Below, one piece after another: positions 1-27,393 of a stretch of DNA of 64,000 nucleotides. The DNA is from Metridium senile. Lineage: Eukaryota; Cnidaria; Anthozoa; Actiniaria; Metridiidae. Location of the stretch: assembly GCA_949775045.1 (NCBI GenBank), contig OX459097.1:8289954-8353953 (forward strand), given 5' to 3'. Position 1 is the first letter of the stretch, and every line of letters starts with the position of its first letter. Below the pieces are notes generated by a model. The model saw only the letters and a program-made list of their open reading frames with translations. It made no database searches and was not told the origin of the DNA. The position numbers and the translations under genes are program-made.

Positions 1-369
1 ATATTTACATCCATGTATGATGATATTCAGGTACTTCTAGTTAACTTCTAGTTATACAATTCTGAATTAATATAAGTGATATAAATTTGCGATGTTTCGA
101 AGTCTCCATGACTTCATTATCAGGACTAAGTGAAAATTATTAGATGATGATATTAAGTAAGTAAGTAAGTTTATATCCTCCATGAACGGCTAGCCGTTGG
201 GAGTGGCTGGTCTGGCCCAAATGTCGAGCCAGCTATGAAATTATTTCTTCTTCTTCATCATCATCGTCCTGATCTGGCCTTTGTCAAGGCCTGTCCATTT
301 TTCTATCTTTAGCCAGTGGTCTTGTGAGTATTGATATGAAAAGTTTATAAATGTTAACTTTGTCTTTAG
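1..369. other. DNMT1 intron, no feature recognised
   Basis: This stretch precedes the first visible DNMT1 exon and should be intronic. It contains a short GTAA run near 160-170 and a CTT/CAT-rich patch near 245-270. No coding exon with good splice sites and DNMT1 similarity was seen. The missing N-terminal DNMT1 exons must lie upstream of the window. Confidence 0.5.
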
Positions 370-16069
<15,700 letters not shown>

Positions 16070-16502
16070 GATCAGCAATCATGATAATCAATTGAACTGT
16101 AAACTAATAGACAATGTATAATGTATAATATATACCAAGCTATTTCAAATAGTTGGAACACCTGAATCTGAGGCAAAGTAACTACAATCTTGTCAAAAAC
16201 TAGCGAGACACTTTTACGGTTTTCTCTATTTTCACCCCTTACTTCGCTATAATCCCCCCTCCCCCATCATGCATTGTTGGTTTTCATTTAACATGATTCC
16301 TTTTTAACCCCATGCCAACATTGCGTATTTCGGGGAGGATTTTTAACAAAAAATTGAAGCCCAAAAAGCACGCGCATTACGGCAAAGTCAGTGTCCCTTT
16401 TTGACAGTTGTCTCGCTTAGTTCTTGCCAAGATTCTAGCTGCAGCAAATTGTGATATACTAACACCGAACAATGTAGTTTGTTGTAAAATCAGACTATAC
16501 GT

Positions 16503-16945
16503 TAGAGTGATTTTCATAAACTCATAAACCCGTAAAATACATGTTAGCGTATTATGTACTATTAAAAAATTCATGAATAATTAATGAGACATTTTCAAAA
16601 GAAATCATGACCATGACGAGTGTTGTAAATCTGATACAACACTAGTGTTGTATATCCTGATTTGCATAAGTTTCAACTGGTAATTTTACGGCAAAATTTA
16701 TTTTAATCTTGAAAATTTTGGTAAAATATGAAAGAGCTAACCTAGACATTTTTTAAGTAGTTTACAACATTCGCGTCCGTGTTGTATCGGCGATACAATC
16801 GCGCGCCTTCGGCTTGCGATTGTATCTGCCGATACAACACGGCCGCTCATGTTGTAAACACTACTTACGCTCTAATTCTTTTGTTTGATTCTGGCTATTA
16901 CTATTTAATGAGTAACTCTTGTTTCACGAGTTTATGAAAACCACT
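16503..16945. mobile_element. MITE interrupted by a hairpin repeat
   Basis: Ends TAGAGTGATTTTCATAAACTC and, inverted, GTGGTTTTCATAAACTCGTG. Sequence either side of the insert resembles the 57781-57926 and 51250-51380 copies (CCCGTGAAAT...CTATTT...TTTCACGGG). The 303-bp hairpin repeat (16562-16864) splits it. Confidence 0.65.
16562..16864 (+). repeat. 303-bp hairpin repeat, copy 1 of 4
   Basis: Starts TTAAAAAATTCATGAATAAT and ends TGTTGTAAACACTAC. Its last 100 bp or so form a long hairpin around CGCGCGCCTTCGGCTTGCG with TTGTATCGGCGATACAA-type arms. Other copies: 62301-62603 (same length), 62993-63072 (internal deletion) and 63899 to the window end. Confidence 0.85.
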
Positions 16946-18135
16946 AAGAGTTTCGGGTACGTATTTTGCAGAAGAACAAATTTAAGAGCCAGATTCAGAT
17001 GTTTCATTGTCAACCTTTCCTGAAACAGGCGCAATTGTCATCGCCCTATCTTCCCTCCTTCTCCCCACCACCCCTCCCCTCCCCTCCCCCTCTCTCCCCC
17101 CCAATCCCCAAGAGCCGCCACACAGGCTACCAAATGTACGGATATCATTGTTGAGATACAATACTATACCCATTATTACTTTCAATCTTGTAATTATAAA
17201 TCACCTTTGACAACCCTTTTTGAAATGGGTTTATATTCATCAGACATGAAATGCTTTATTAAACATTAAAGACAAAAACTTGTAATCGAGTGATGGGGTG
17301 TTTTGATTTATTACTCAGGCTACCCTGCAGGGGAGCTCGAGTCTAGGTTTACCTTTTCTATCTATGGGTCTATCGTTGTGTCGAGATTACACATGACATA
17401 ATGCCACAGGTAAACCACCTATCACCTAAAAAAACACAAATCACAATTACACCAAAGACGAGGGTCGAACGTTCTAGTGCACGCATGCTTCGAACTTCTT
17501 TCTCGAAAAAAAATTTAAATCCGAGATAAAAGAGAATTGAATTGATCCCAAATGGGCATAACATATAGATATCACATGGTTGACAACCATCATCTCGCTT
17601 TGACCTAATTACTTAACACTACACCATTACTCTGTCATAAAACTGTACACAAGGATCATAAATTTCAGTCTCTCAAAAACAATTACTACTCTATGACGTA
17701 GCCCGAGTAAACGCACTAAGTGTGTCTAGTTCAAAATTATGTCTCAGTTTGTTTGTATGTCAAATTATGAATACTTCATGAATATTAGATATAAACTTTG
17801 GAATTTTTTGTGTAGCTTGGAAAGTATAAAAATAATCGGCTCTTGAACAGTATATTGCAAATATGGTCAAGGGTAATCCAAAGTACTTTCCAAATTGAAA
17901 TTTCGCCGACAAGTAGCCTAAGGCTGGAGCAAGATTTTTAAATCTTAAAAAAAATTCATAATCAAAATTACTCTGGTAGTACTGCACTCTAGTAAAATTA
18001 TAGTGGTTCCCAAGTATAATTTTTGATAAAGAACGCTTAAATAAAATCTAGTCATACCAACTCGGTATTATATATAATCAATATAGCTAGTTTATCACCC
18101 AAATTCAATTCCACACCATTAGATTTGACATCATT

Positions 18136-18141
18136 TTTATT
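18136..18141 (-). terminator. Poly(A) signal AATAAA of the MACPF gene
   Basis: AATAAA on the minus strand, about 95 bases after the MACPF stop codon, is well placed for 3'-end formation. Inference from position only. Confidence 0.5.
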
Positions 18142-18235
18142 AGAGACAAGCGAGTCAATACAGCATTCAATTCCACACATTGAAATTACATCAATCATGC
18201 AATCAAGACTAGAAGAATACTAGAGTTATTCAAGT

Positions 18236-21200
18236 TTACAACTCTTGTTTTTCGGTGCCTTTTGCGATACGGGACAAATGCCTGTTGTGGACTGCCAAGA
18301 ACGCTGCTGACTTGCTATCTTCTCCCCAAACGATCTTACGCGTTGAGGACGGCCAACGGCAGATACACTTGCTCCCAGCAAGACCAGGCTTCCAATCACA
18401 TCCATTCCAGCCCCAGTCGCTGTTGTCGTTGACGATAGCTGTAGTTTTTATGTTCCCAGTGCTGAGAGTCTGTTCCTTGTACTGAATGCAGGATGGCCCA
18501 CGGCAGCTACACCATATCGGCTTGTAGTGGCAGTCACCATTCGAGTGACATCCAGAAGCTGCTAGAGTGCACTCGTACTGTGGAATCGAAGGGGTTGCGG
18601 CGGCGCTCAGCTGAAACTTCTGAAGAATTTGTCCTCCATCACTGGATTGGTATCCGCAGCCATAGTTCAAGTAACCAAGATAATAGTATTCCAAATTCAT
18701 GGATCTGATGAAGTTGTCCTGATTGTTTCCTGCAAATGTTCCTTGCAAGATTTCCCAAAATGAGGTAAAGGTGTATGTAATGGGAGCTTTGGTAGTCTGG
18801 GCTTCGTTCATGAACTGCTCGATCAAAGCATCACTTCGATGCTGGAGTATCTCGTTACGGGTCTCCGGGTCTCCACCCATTACCACTAGTTTACTGCTCA
18901 TAGACATACTGTTGACTCGCTCGATGTCAGATTGCTCAACTCCTGAACACATGGAGCCTGAAGCACCAAGATCTGCCGGCCCAGCAAGGGAGATGCACGA
19001 TTTGATTTGGAAGTCTCTCTCGCTGTACGACTCTGAGGTTTCAGCAAAGGCCATCTGGTTGATACTGGAGCCAAAGGTCATCGAGGTGATCATATGGCTG
19101 CCGTGTTTTTTCACGAAGATTTCGTAAGGTTTCCACGAGTTCAACAGCCACGGCGAGTCGATTGTTAACGGCAGCTTCTCAAAGTCACTTATGAAAGTCT
19201 CGTCGAAGTTGTCACGGAGGTACAAACACTCACTACTGATGTGTGCTTGACTTGTGGCCGCCGTTATCAACAGCGAGTTTCCTGTCACAGTGCGTTTGCT
19301 GCCAGAGATGGACGTGGTGACACTGTCAAGGGTGAAGCCTGAAAAAATAAAGACTCATGTCTAAATATTGTGGTACTGCAATGATGAATATTCCCGACGT
19401 TTCAACTTGTTAACGCGACCCCCACCTAAACACAGCACTTGCTAACAAATACCGACGTTTGCCATAGCCGCTTCAACTAACTAAAACTGACACACGCTAA
19501 CGACCAAGCCTATAAAAGGGGGGGGGGGGGGCAACACTATTCGCATATAATCCATACCCGAGCCGGGCCTCGAAACTGGAGCGCAGCAGTGAGAGACAAG
19601 CGGTTAAATTGCAGGGGGAGGACTCGGGGGGGGGGGGCTCTCTTTGTCAAAGTGGTAGGGGTTCGGCGTACATTTCCAGGTTTGAAACTATTTCCTGTGC
19701 GTACCTTTAAGGGGTTCCGCGTTAAATGTCAACTCAACATAACTCCGCACGTTTTGGGATCATTTATTGAACAAACATGAACAGACCAAACACTCATCAT
19801 AAAAACAAATTGTGTCATTGCTAGTATTACCTTTTGGGGGTTGAAATCCATAAGCCTTAAATAATCCTCTTAATTTATGCGTACCTTTTAGGGTCATTAT
19901 TAAAACCGAACGCCGATCATCCGTACCACTTGGACAAAGGGATTAGATACTACTGTTTTAACACTTAGAGCTTACCTAAGGAGAAGTCCGTCTGTAGCGA
20001 GGTCCCAAGTCCAAAGGTGTTTGTAGTACTAGAGTAAAATGTCTTTGTGTCCCTGTAGAAGTTGAAGCTCTGGGTTGAAGCTGGTGTGTTTTCGGTGAAC
20101 AAACAACTGTCAAGTTTGGACTCTTTCAAGACCTGAAAACAACAGTTGAGATCGATTTATCACTCATTATAAAGCTCTTTAATATTTCATGAAAGATTAA
20201 CAAAATAAAAAATAGCAGTGACCAGGTGATCTCGGAAAACGGCACAAAATGCATTTTTGTAGAAAATCAGGCTAGAGCACAGGCATCCCAGGCTCTAGCT
20301 TGACTTTAATCTTATCAAATTATCGACTTTTTGATCTTTCACCTAATAGATAACTAAACACTACACATGCATTGATATGTTGATATCGACCGGACACCCC
20401 CTTACATCACAGGAGCCCTTCATTAGGATAATGCAATTGGGATACCCCCACCCCCCTGAAAAATAAGTGGATCCACCACTGATAATATTTACATTCCTTA
20501 AATTACCGTGAGCTGTAGTCAAATTGAAAAAAAATATTACACATTATTGGACTTGAACCGTGAAAAAGTATATTCCTCTAAAAGCGTGTCGTGAACTAAG
20601 TAGTGTATATACTTATTTCAAAAATGGTTGTAGGAATCAACTGAATGGCAAACGGCGATTGCACGACCGAAAGGAATTGTGGGTCTTTGATATTGTATAT
20701 TTCTGCCTTCTTTTGTGGCAAAAGTTTCTACACAACAATGCATGCAAGTGTCAACCCAGAAAAAAACCACTAGGCTATGTTGTATTCGTAACCACAATGC
20801 CTCACGATCGTGCAATCGCCATTCACCGTTCACTCCCGGGGGGGGGGGGGGTTCTCCCTTAGAAAATGGATAGGGGTGCTAGACGGACGGTTTTGAAAAT
20901 TACCCTAAAAGGTACGCATAAATTAACTCAGATGGTGATTTCAGACCCTAAAAGGTGCGACCACATTAAAATATTTTCCAATATGTATAATCTTAAGTTC
21001 GGAAACAGACCCTAAAAGGTATGGTGCCAGCTTGAGACCCTAAAAGGTACGCGAGGGTCTTATTTTCGACCCTAAAAGATCCGTCGAGCACCCCTATCCA
21101 TTTGCTAAGGGAGTCCTCCCCCCCCCCCCCCCCCCCCCCCGGGCGTTCACTCCGTCATCCTTTTTTGAAATAAATATAAAAAACTTACCTGAGTTTGGGT

Positions 21201-21323
21201 TTCCTCCAATACTCCCATAATATCAAAATCAGGAACGTAAATGCCTCTTCCCAATGGATATCTGGAGTATCCATCTTCGGCCTGGACTGACAGGCAGCCG
21301 ACCAACATTAACAGGACTAACAT
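18236..21323 (-). CDS. Secreted MACPF-domain (perforin-like) protein, 3 exons
   Basis: Exons 21189-21323, 19976-20132 and 18236-19338 join in phase to 464 codons. The ATG at 21321-21323 starts a hydrophobic signal peptide (MLVLLMLVGCLS). An in-frame ATG further upstream (21359) is possible, but a CTAG acceptor just before the chosen one suggests a 5' UTR intron. The MACPF signature YEIFVKKHGSHMI lies near residues 169-181. The C-terminal 140 residues or so hold a dense cysteine cluster (GCHSNGDCHYKPIWCSC) that may be EGF-like or lineage-specific. MACPF proteins assemble into membrane pores or act in adhesion and immunity. Sea anemones also use MACPF proteins as venom components, and sequence alone does not say which applies here. 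No frame break was found. Confidence 0.85.
19500..19790. repeat. Poly-G-containing repeat relic in the MACPF intron
   Basis: Two G homopolymer runs (near 19518-19531 and 19625-19636), followed by GTGCGTACCTTTAAGGGGTT. This resembles the CCCTAAAAGGTACGC motif of the poly-G element at 20838-21142. Probably a decayed copy. Confidence 0.45.
20613..21173. mobile_element. MITE (TTCAAAAAAGG family) split by a poly-G element
   Basis: The outer ends TTATTTCAAAAATGGTTG and ATCCTTTTTTGAAATAA, with inner inverted GGCGATTGCACGACCGAAAG, match the family at 34913-35191 and 46115-46398. A second element (about 20838-21142) sits inside. It starts with poly-G and TTAGAAAATGGATAGGGGTG and ends with the inverted match and poly-C, with several CCCTAAAAGGTACGC motifs between. 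Confidence 0.65.
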
Positions 21324-22616
21324 GATTCCTCTAGACAAAGAAATGTAATAGTATGTCAATAAACTCTAAATAAGAATTTAAGCTACATTTACATCTAGGT
21401 GAATCTTTTGTAAACCGAGCCTGCACGTCAAACCACAAAACTTGTTAGCATCGAGCCCGTGCATATCTGCAATGCGGTGACGCGCGAAAAGTAAACAAAC
21501 TTCAATCTAAAGTTCCATGTAGCGAAATAATTCTCTGTGAAATTAAATTTCAGAATTCGCTTGCAATAAACAAGGCAATAATTTTAGAACCGACAGCCTC
21601 ATTTCTTTTAGGTGTACAGTATTTATAAAGTTTTTACATATTTTATGCGGTTTTCGATGGATTAAAAAATTATAGAAAGCTCCCTATCACGGTCAGGCAA
21701 GCATTAACGCACTAATATTTTCCCCTCGGGGTTACGCTAACAAGTTGTGCATGTTCACTTCGCGCTGGCTATTTCCCTCTGAAGGATTTACCTAGATAGT
21801 ACAATTCCATATATGTTTATTTAGTACCTGGTATATACATTTGTTAATTTATATGTCAAAAAAAATGTTTACATGAATAAAGGTACATGCTACCTAATAT
21901 AATAACCATATTGGTTGGCCTAAAGATAGGTATAGTACGGATATTATTTAATACTATATTTGTAAATAGTTTGTAAACTCTTTGTAAATATTTGGTTTAT
22001 GCCGCCATTTCTTCATGTTTGTGAAACATTAGTAAATACTACTGAGATAGTACAATTTTTGCTAATTCTATTGTTTTTTATTGTTTAATTTGTACTAAGA
22101 AGTTATCAACCGAGTAAAAGACCGAGGTCTGATATTTTCCTGTACAGACCGAACAAGCGAGGTTAATAAATGTACGAAATTGCAAATATTTTATTGTCGA
22201 ATCTCTTATTATTGAATGAATGAAAACACATTAAACACACACTAAACTTAAAAAAAAACTAAATTTGTTTGCAGGTATGCCAAGGCAAAACTTGAACAAA
22301 ACATTAATTGTAATAGTTGTCATAGAAACGATCCAATACGCCTTTGGATGGACCGCGCGTCAACCAATCAGAATTCGAGAAATATATTTTTAAAAGCCAT
22401 ATAATATTTTGTACTATTTAGTATATTGTATTTTACGGATATACTGTTTGCACGCTTGATTTTTTCAAGGATGTAGATCTAATCTCTCTAACTCACTGAT
22501 ACGTTGTTTGTACGTGTTGAGCGTATGGCGCTTGTGCTTAATTAAGGTGCTATAACAAAAGCAGGCTTAATGTGATGAACATTCGATTGGGTTTATCTAG
22601 AGTGAATAGAAAACCA

Positions 22617-22935
22617 TTACAGCAGTTCTCAGTCACACGTGCACCGCTTGCATATAAAGCACCTCTATAAAACGTGAAGTTGGTGGACGTCAATCAAACT
22701 GTGTTTACAAGACGAATGGTATTTTTACTTCAGTCGGGTTGCGAAACATGTCTGAATCTGGACGCTGAATTCCCACAATAACCTCTTCGTCGGATTCAGA
22801 CATGTTTCGCAGCCCAACTGAGGTAAAAAACACCATGCGTCTTGAAAACACAGTTTGATTGACGTCTACCAACTTCACGTTTTATAGCGGTGCTTTTTAT
22901 GCGAGCGGTGCACGTGTGACTGAGAACTGCTGTAA
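22617..22935. mobile_element. 319-bp near-perfect palindrome
   Basis: The ends TTACAGCAGTTCTCAGTCAC and the reverse complement enclose arms of about 150 bp and a short loop near 22776. The arms match apart from a few substitutions. Probably a foldback or MITE insertion. No coding content. Confidence 0.75.
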
Positions 22936-23914
22936 GGCGTGCACATCTGACAATTATTTTGAAATATTCTTATAAATGAAGTCGATCAACCAAATTTGAC
23001 ATAATTCATGTAGAAGTGCATCATAGGCACTGGGTTATTATATTGTTTTTATTGACCGAATGCCAATATGGTCATCAATTCATTCTCATTTCTTTTTTAT
23101 ATACATATCTTAATTGACCACTAGATCAAAATTATAGCTTAGAATCACACCAACAAATATCAATTTTTTGAAAGTTATGAGAAAACACTACAAAGAGGCT
23201 AGCAAGGAAACAGTTCACTGAACACATACAAATCTTTGTAATTTTGATTCCAAATAGCTACACTTGAATTATATTTATAGCAACAAAACTTTCCAAAACT
23301 ATGCATATTTCGGCTTGCCCTTTCTGTTGTTGGCGCTTATTTTTTGAAAGTCAATTGGCATTCATTCATTCTATAGTATGGTACAAAACATGGTATTCAC
23401 TGGCAGCATAAGAAGTGGATCAAGACAACATATCCACGGCCAGCCAAATTTGTAATGTCAAATTATAGTGCTGAACGACTCGATCGAAGCCCGTAGAAAA
23501 AGCCTTGCAAATCTAAAATATCATAAATTGCGTAAATAGCAGCCGCATAGATTTAAATATGTTGGAGTATTTTTCTTCGACGACTTGAAGGATTAACGTC
23601 CAAAGCGTTACCAAAAGTTGTTTCATACATGAAACTGAATTAAGAAATATCATAAATCTCTTCTTACTCACCCTCAGCAGTGAAGTTTACTCTCAAGTGT
23701 TTCCTATCCAATGCAAGGTTAGGACTGACTAAGTCACATCAGCAATGAGAACTTTATTGGGTTGTGGCTGCATCACGTGACATCAGCCCATAAATACTTG
23801 AATGGGATTGGTCGAGTTAAATTGAAAGCGCAATATAGGAGGAGCCAGGAAATTTGCACGTGTGTGATTGTCTGCGATTCTGAAATGTTCGTAGATTTGT
23901 TCGGCTTATGTGAA

Positions 23915-24440
23915 TACTCCAGTTTGAGTTATCCAAGCTCATCTAGCATAGGTTTTCTATTTGATAAAAGGCACATTTGCACAGGCTAAGTGTTGATTTG
24001 TTGTAAAACATTCAGAAATTCCAAGCAAAGCACGTAAAAATATTACCGGTATACAATAGAAAACCTAATTAAATTTACTTTGAATCCATGCTAGAGTACA
24101 CACACTAAAAGTGTGCAATACTTTGTACTATTTACCACTAAATAGTGTTGATTAAACAATAGAGAACAAAAGAATTTGCATAATTTAGCAGTAGTTAGTG
24201 GTATTTATGTTGCACACTTTTAGTATTTATACTCTATCCTGTCCACTGAATGCGCCTTTTGTCAAATAATACCACTAAACAATTGAAAACACATTTCAAT
24301 CTATTCTGAATCAAGGCTATCCCTGTGCAAATGCGCCTTTTGTCAAATAATACCCCTAAACAATAGACAACATAATCAAATCTATTCTGAATCAAGGCTC
24401 TATTTGTGCAAATGCACCTTTTGTCAAATACTACAGTAGT
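23915..24440. repeat. Cluster of GCGCATTTGCACAGG-family repeat pieces
   Basis: Several direct and inverted copies of TTTTGTCAAATAATACC...TGTGCAAATGCGCC occur here, interrupted by the MITE at 24092-24236. The unit around AATGCGCCTTTTGTCAAATA is tandemly repeated three times (about 24249, 24333 and 24415). Confidence 0.6.
24092..24236. mobile_element. 145-bp MITE, TAGAGTACA family, copy 1
   Basis: Ends TAGAGTACACACACTAAAAG and the inverted CTTTTAGTATTTATACTCTA. The interior is almost identical to 57537-57679. Confidence 0.8.
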
Positions 24441-24582
24441 TCCAGAAAAAGTGAATCTACAGCATTCAACAAAATCAGACTTCTTCGTCTCAAATTGTGT
24501 TCGTCCCGTTTTGTCCGTCAAGACTATTTGTCCGTCAAGCTAGACGATTTGTCCGTCAAGACGATTTGTTCATGTTCTGTTG

Positions 24583-24766
24583 TAAGGCCCCGATTAATTA
24601 AACGGATCAAACATGTTGGACCAACATTGTTGCGATACGGTTTGTTGAACACGAGAACGAAAGAAATGTTGGATGATGTTTCATCCAACAGGGTGTTTAA
24701 ACGGGCTCAACATGCTGGAGCAAAATTGTTGGTCCAACATGTTGGGCCCGTTTAAAGAGGCCCTAA
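24583..24766. mobile_element. MITE with TAAGGCCCC ends
   Basis: Inverted ends TAAGGCCCCGATTAATTAAA and GTTTAAAGAGGCCCTA, with internal ACATGTTGGACCAACA palindromes. About 184 bp, non-coding. Confidence 0.6.
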
Positions 24767-24912
24767 CAGCTTATATTTTCTGTACGATGGGATATAACCC
24801 AGATAATGCAAGTTCATTTATAATGAATTTACATAATATTCAGACATTCTCAGACACGGGAAAACAATAGAAAATAATGAAAGGTGTGTTGGGAGTGTAA
24901 AGAGGTGCCTTA

Positions 24913-25483
24913 AAAGGCCGATTTAGACTGTACGATTTTCGACTAAGTCTATCGCATGCAACCTGCTCACGCCATACATACAACTCAATCGTACAGTGTA
25001 AATCAAGCCCACAACTCGTCTACGACAGACGCATACAACACGAAAACAGTCGTAGGATTTTGAAACATGTTTCAAAATGCTACGACAATCGTAGCCGTCG
25101 TAGCCAAATATGGTAAAAAAAAAAAAATGGCGTATCATGTAACAAAACTTCTTTGTGGGGTACCGTGGAGTGTTTTTGCACAAAATGGCGGTTAAAAACA
25201 AAACTGCCGGCTCTGCTGATATTTCGACGGAAAAGAGTCAGAAAAATATAATTCTTTACTACCGAAAGAACAGAAGGACGTATTACCTAGTGGAGCAAGG
25301 AACCAGTACTTTTTTAATGCTCATATAAAGATTATTTTAAGAAAAATGCAAAGCTGGCTTCACTCGAAATCGTACGAGACTTTTCCGTGTGTTGTGCGAC
25401 AAGTTGTGCATATGTAAATCAGCAGCAAGTCAAGTTGCATGCGATAGACTTAGGCGAAAATCGTATAGTCTAAATCGGCCTTT
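24913..25483. mobile_element. 571-bp MITE with long terminal repeats
   Basis: The terminal inverted repeats of about 50 bp begin AAAGGCCGATTTAGACTGTA and include CTAAGTCTATCGCATGCAAC in both arms. No transposase is encoded. Confidence 0.75.
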
Positions 25484-25502
25484 AGTAAGAGCGTAAATAC
25501 CC

Positions 25503-25621
25503 ACTCACATCGTAAAACATATCAAAATACCAGATTGGCGATTTTCATGGGCCACAAAATCCAGCCTTCCGCGCGGTGCATGCTGGTAAGTGACAATGGA
25601 TTTTTAAAGAAAGTTCCCAGC
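25503..25621. repeat. Interspersed repeat, copy 1
   Basis: Shares CTCACATCGTAAAA.ATATCAAAAT and CGCGCGGTGCATGCT with 35694-35817 in the same orientation. Confidence 0.6.
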
Positions 25622-26561
25622 CTCATACAATGAATTTATCTGATTTATTTATTAAACTGTCAATGATTTTATCAGGATCTGCTGTTTTATCAGGTTGGGA
25701 TCTACCATCTTATGCATTTCGCTTTGACATAACTGAACAGTAATATTTCAAACATTTGTTTATTTCACGATTATTGATGTTCTTTACATACTTGAAGTCT
25801 TGACTATAAATAAAAAGCTTGACTATATATAAAACTGCTATCCAGCGACACACTGTATAGTAAATGTATGAGAGTTCCCCGCCTACCCGGGGAACAGAAG
25901 CTTATATACAGCTATTTCTTAAAAAGCTGAATTGTGAATTGTGAATAGTGTATTCAAAGACATAGATATATTGTATGTAATTTTTGAAATCACCAATTTT
26001 AGAGATATAATTCACCCCTGCTCTTTTTTATAAATAATACTATTTTGACAATGTTACGTGCAATTTGTGTTTAAAAACCGTGCGGCCATTACTGAGTAAA
26101 ATGCTTAGATTGACACGAAATATAACAACCACTTCACCACTCTTTTTTTGCGCTCAAAATATTCTACTTTTTTGGCGAATATTTTTGGCGCAAAAAAAGT
26201 CTGCATGGCATGCTAGCTCTTTTGTCTCAGTTTCATATAGAAATCAAATCGATATATTTAATTATATATCATTTGTATTTTACAAGATCAACGTAACAAT
26301 GCATTTTGGTCTTGAAATGCACTATTCAATATTGGAAATATTCTCAATTCAACCTCTTTGAAATAGCTGTGTTTATACATATATGATATTTAAGGAATAT
26401 TAAACGGAGCGCGTGTCTAGATACTTCTGACATATAAAACACACTGGGATCGGAGCTGTAGAGCAAAAGAGAAGTCGTAAAGACTTCTTGACTTCCTGAG
26501 TACTCTACAACTCCCAGAGTGCTTCTATCACAGTACATAGACACAAGCGGACGTTCTATAT

Positions 26562-26825
26562 TGCTTTTATAAATCATTTTTGAACGTTTTTGCAGAGCGT
26601 GGCTATGTCCTCTGATACAAACACGTTAGCTAGCCAATCAGAGAGCGCGTAGTATCTCAAATATTTTATATATTGAAATACACAATATACGGCAAGATTG
26701 CTTTTATAAATCTTTTTTGAACTTTTTTGCTCGGCGTACCTCTGTCCTCTGATATAAACACGTTAGCCAGCCAATCAGAGCGCGCGTAGTATCTCAAATA
26801 TTTTATATATTGAAATACACAATAT
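26562..26825. repeat. Direct tandem duplication, about 137-bp period
   Basis: The segment beginning GCTTTTATAAATC and containing CACGTTAGC.AGCCAATCAGAG occurs at 26562 and again at 26699. There are modest differences between copies. Confidence 0.75.
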
Positions 26826-27393
26826 TAAGATCTTATTAACCGATAAAGTTGGTACCTCTGTCACTGTAGATGTCTGTACAGGTTCCTCTTCTACTTGTAA
26901 ATCTTATGAGGCAGTTTATGAATGCACCCGCAGTTAGGTCATTAGATATATATTTCTGCGCACAAACGTAACATGGCCGCCAAGAAGCCACGTTCATTCT
27001 AATCATTCATCATTCTCTCCCTATCATCTGAATCATTCATAAAATAGGATTGTAAAGATCTTTGTCATAGCAAAACAAAAACATGCACTCAAAAACTTCT
27101 GAAGTTTTCAATCAAAATGTGAAGCACTTATTAAATGGAAATATACGTCCTACGTATATATCGATATCCAATTTCTCTTTTCTGTAAGTTTTTTTTTTAA
27201 ATCATCCATGCATGGTAGAAGGTCTTTCAAAGAAGAGATACATCATTAACTGCAGATCAATTAATGGTTTGATGTTTTTCTACTGTTCCATATTTTTTAA
27301 CTGCAGGTACTATTTCAAATGTCCAGATCTACTGCAAGGTATATTTACAATCCCTCCCCCCCCCCCCCCCCCCCCTCCTATAGAAATAATTGT

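Larger units (their letters stand above)
16070..18235. other. Intergenic region between converging genes
   Basis: DNMT1 ends at 16069 and the MACPF gene ends at 18236 on the other strand. No supportable gene lies between. The stretch holds the nested repeat pair at 16503-16945 and a C/T-rich patch near 17050-17110. No canonical AATAAA was seen shortly after the DNMT1 stop. Confidence 0.6.
21324..27393. other. Intergenic region filled with repeats
   Basis: No host gene could be supported between the MACPF start and the receptor stop. It contains the 22617-22935 palindrome, several MITEs (24092-24236, 24583-24766, 24913-25483) and an interspersed repeat at 25503-25621. A tandem duplication lies at 26562-26825. 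Open frames here are short and lack domains. The MACPF promoter should lie just above 21324, but no clear core element was identified. Confidence 0.6.
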
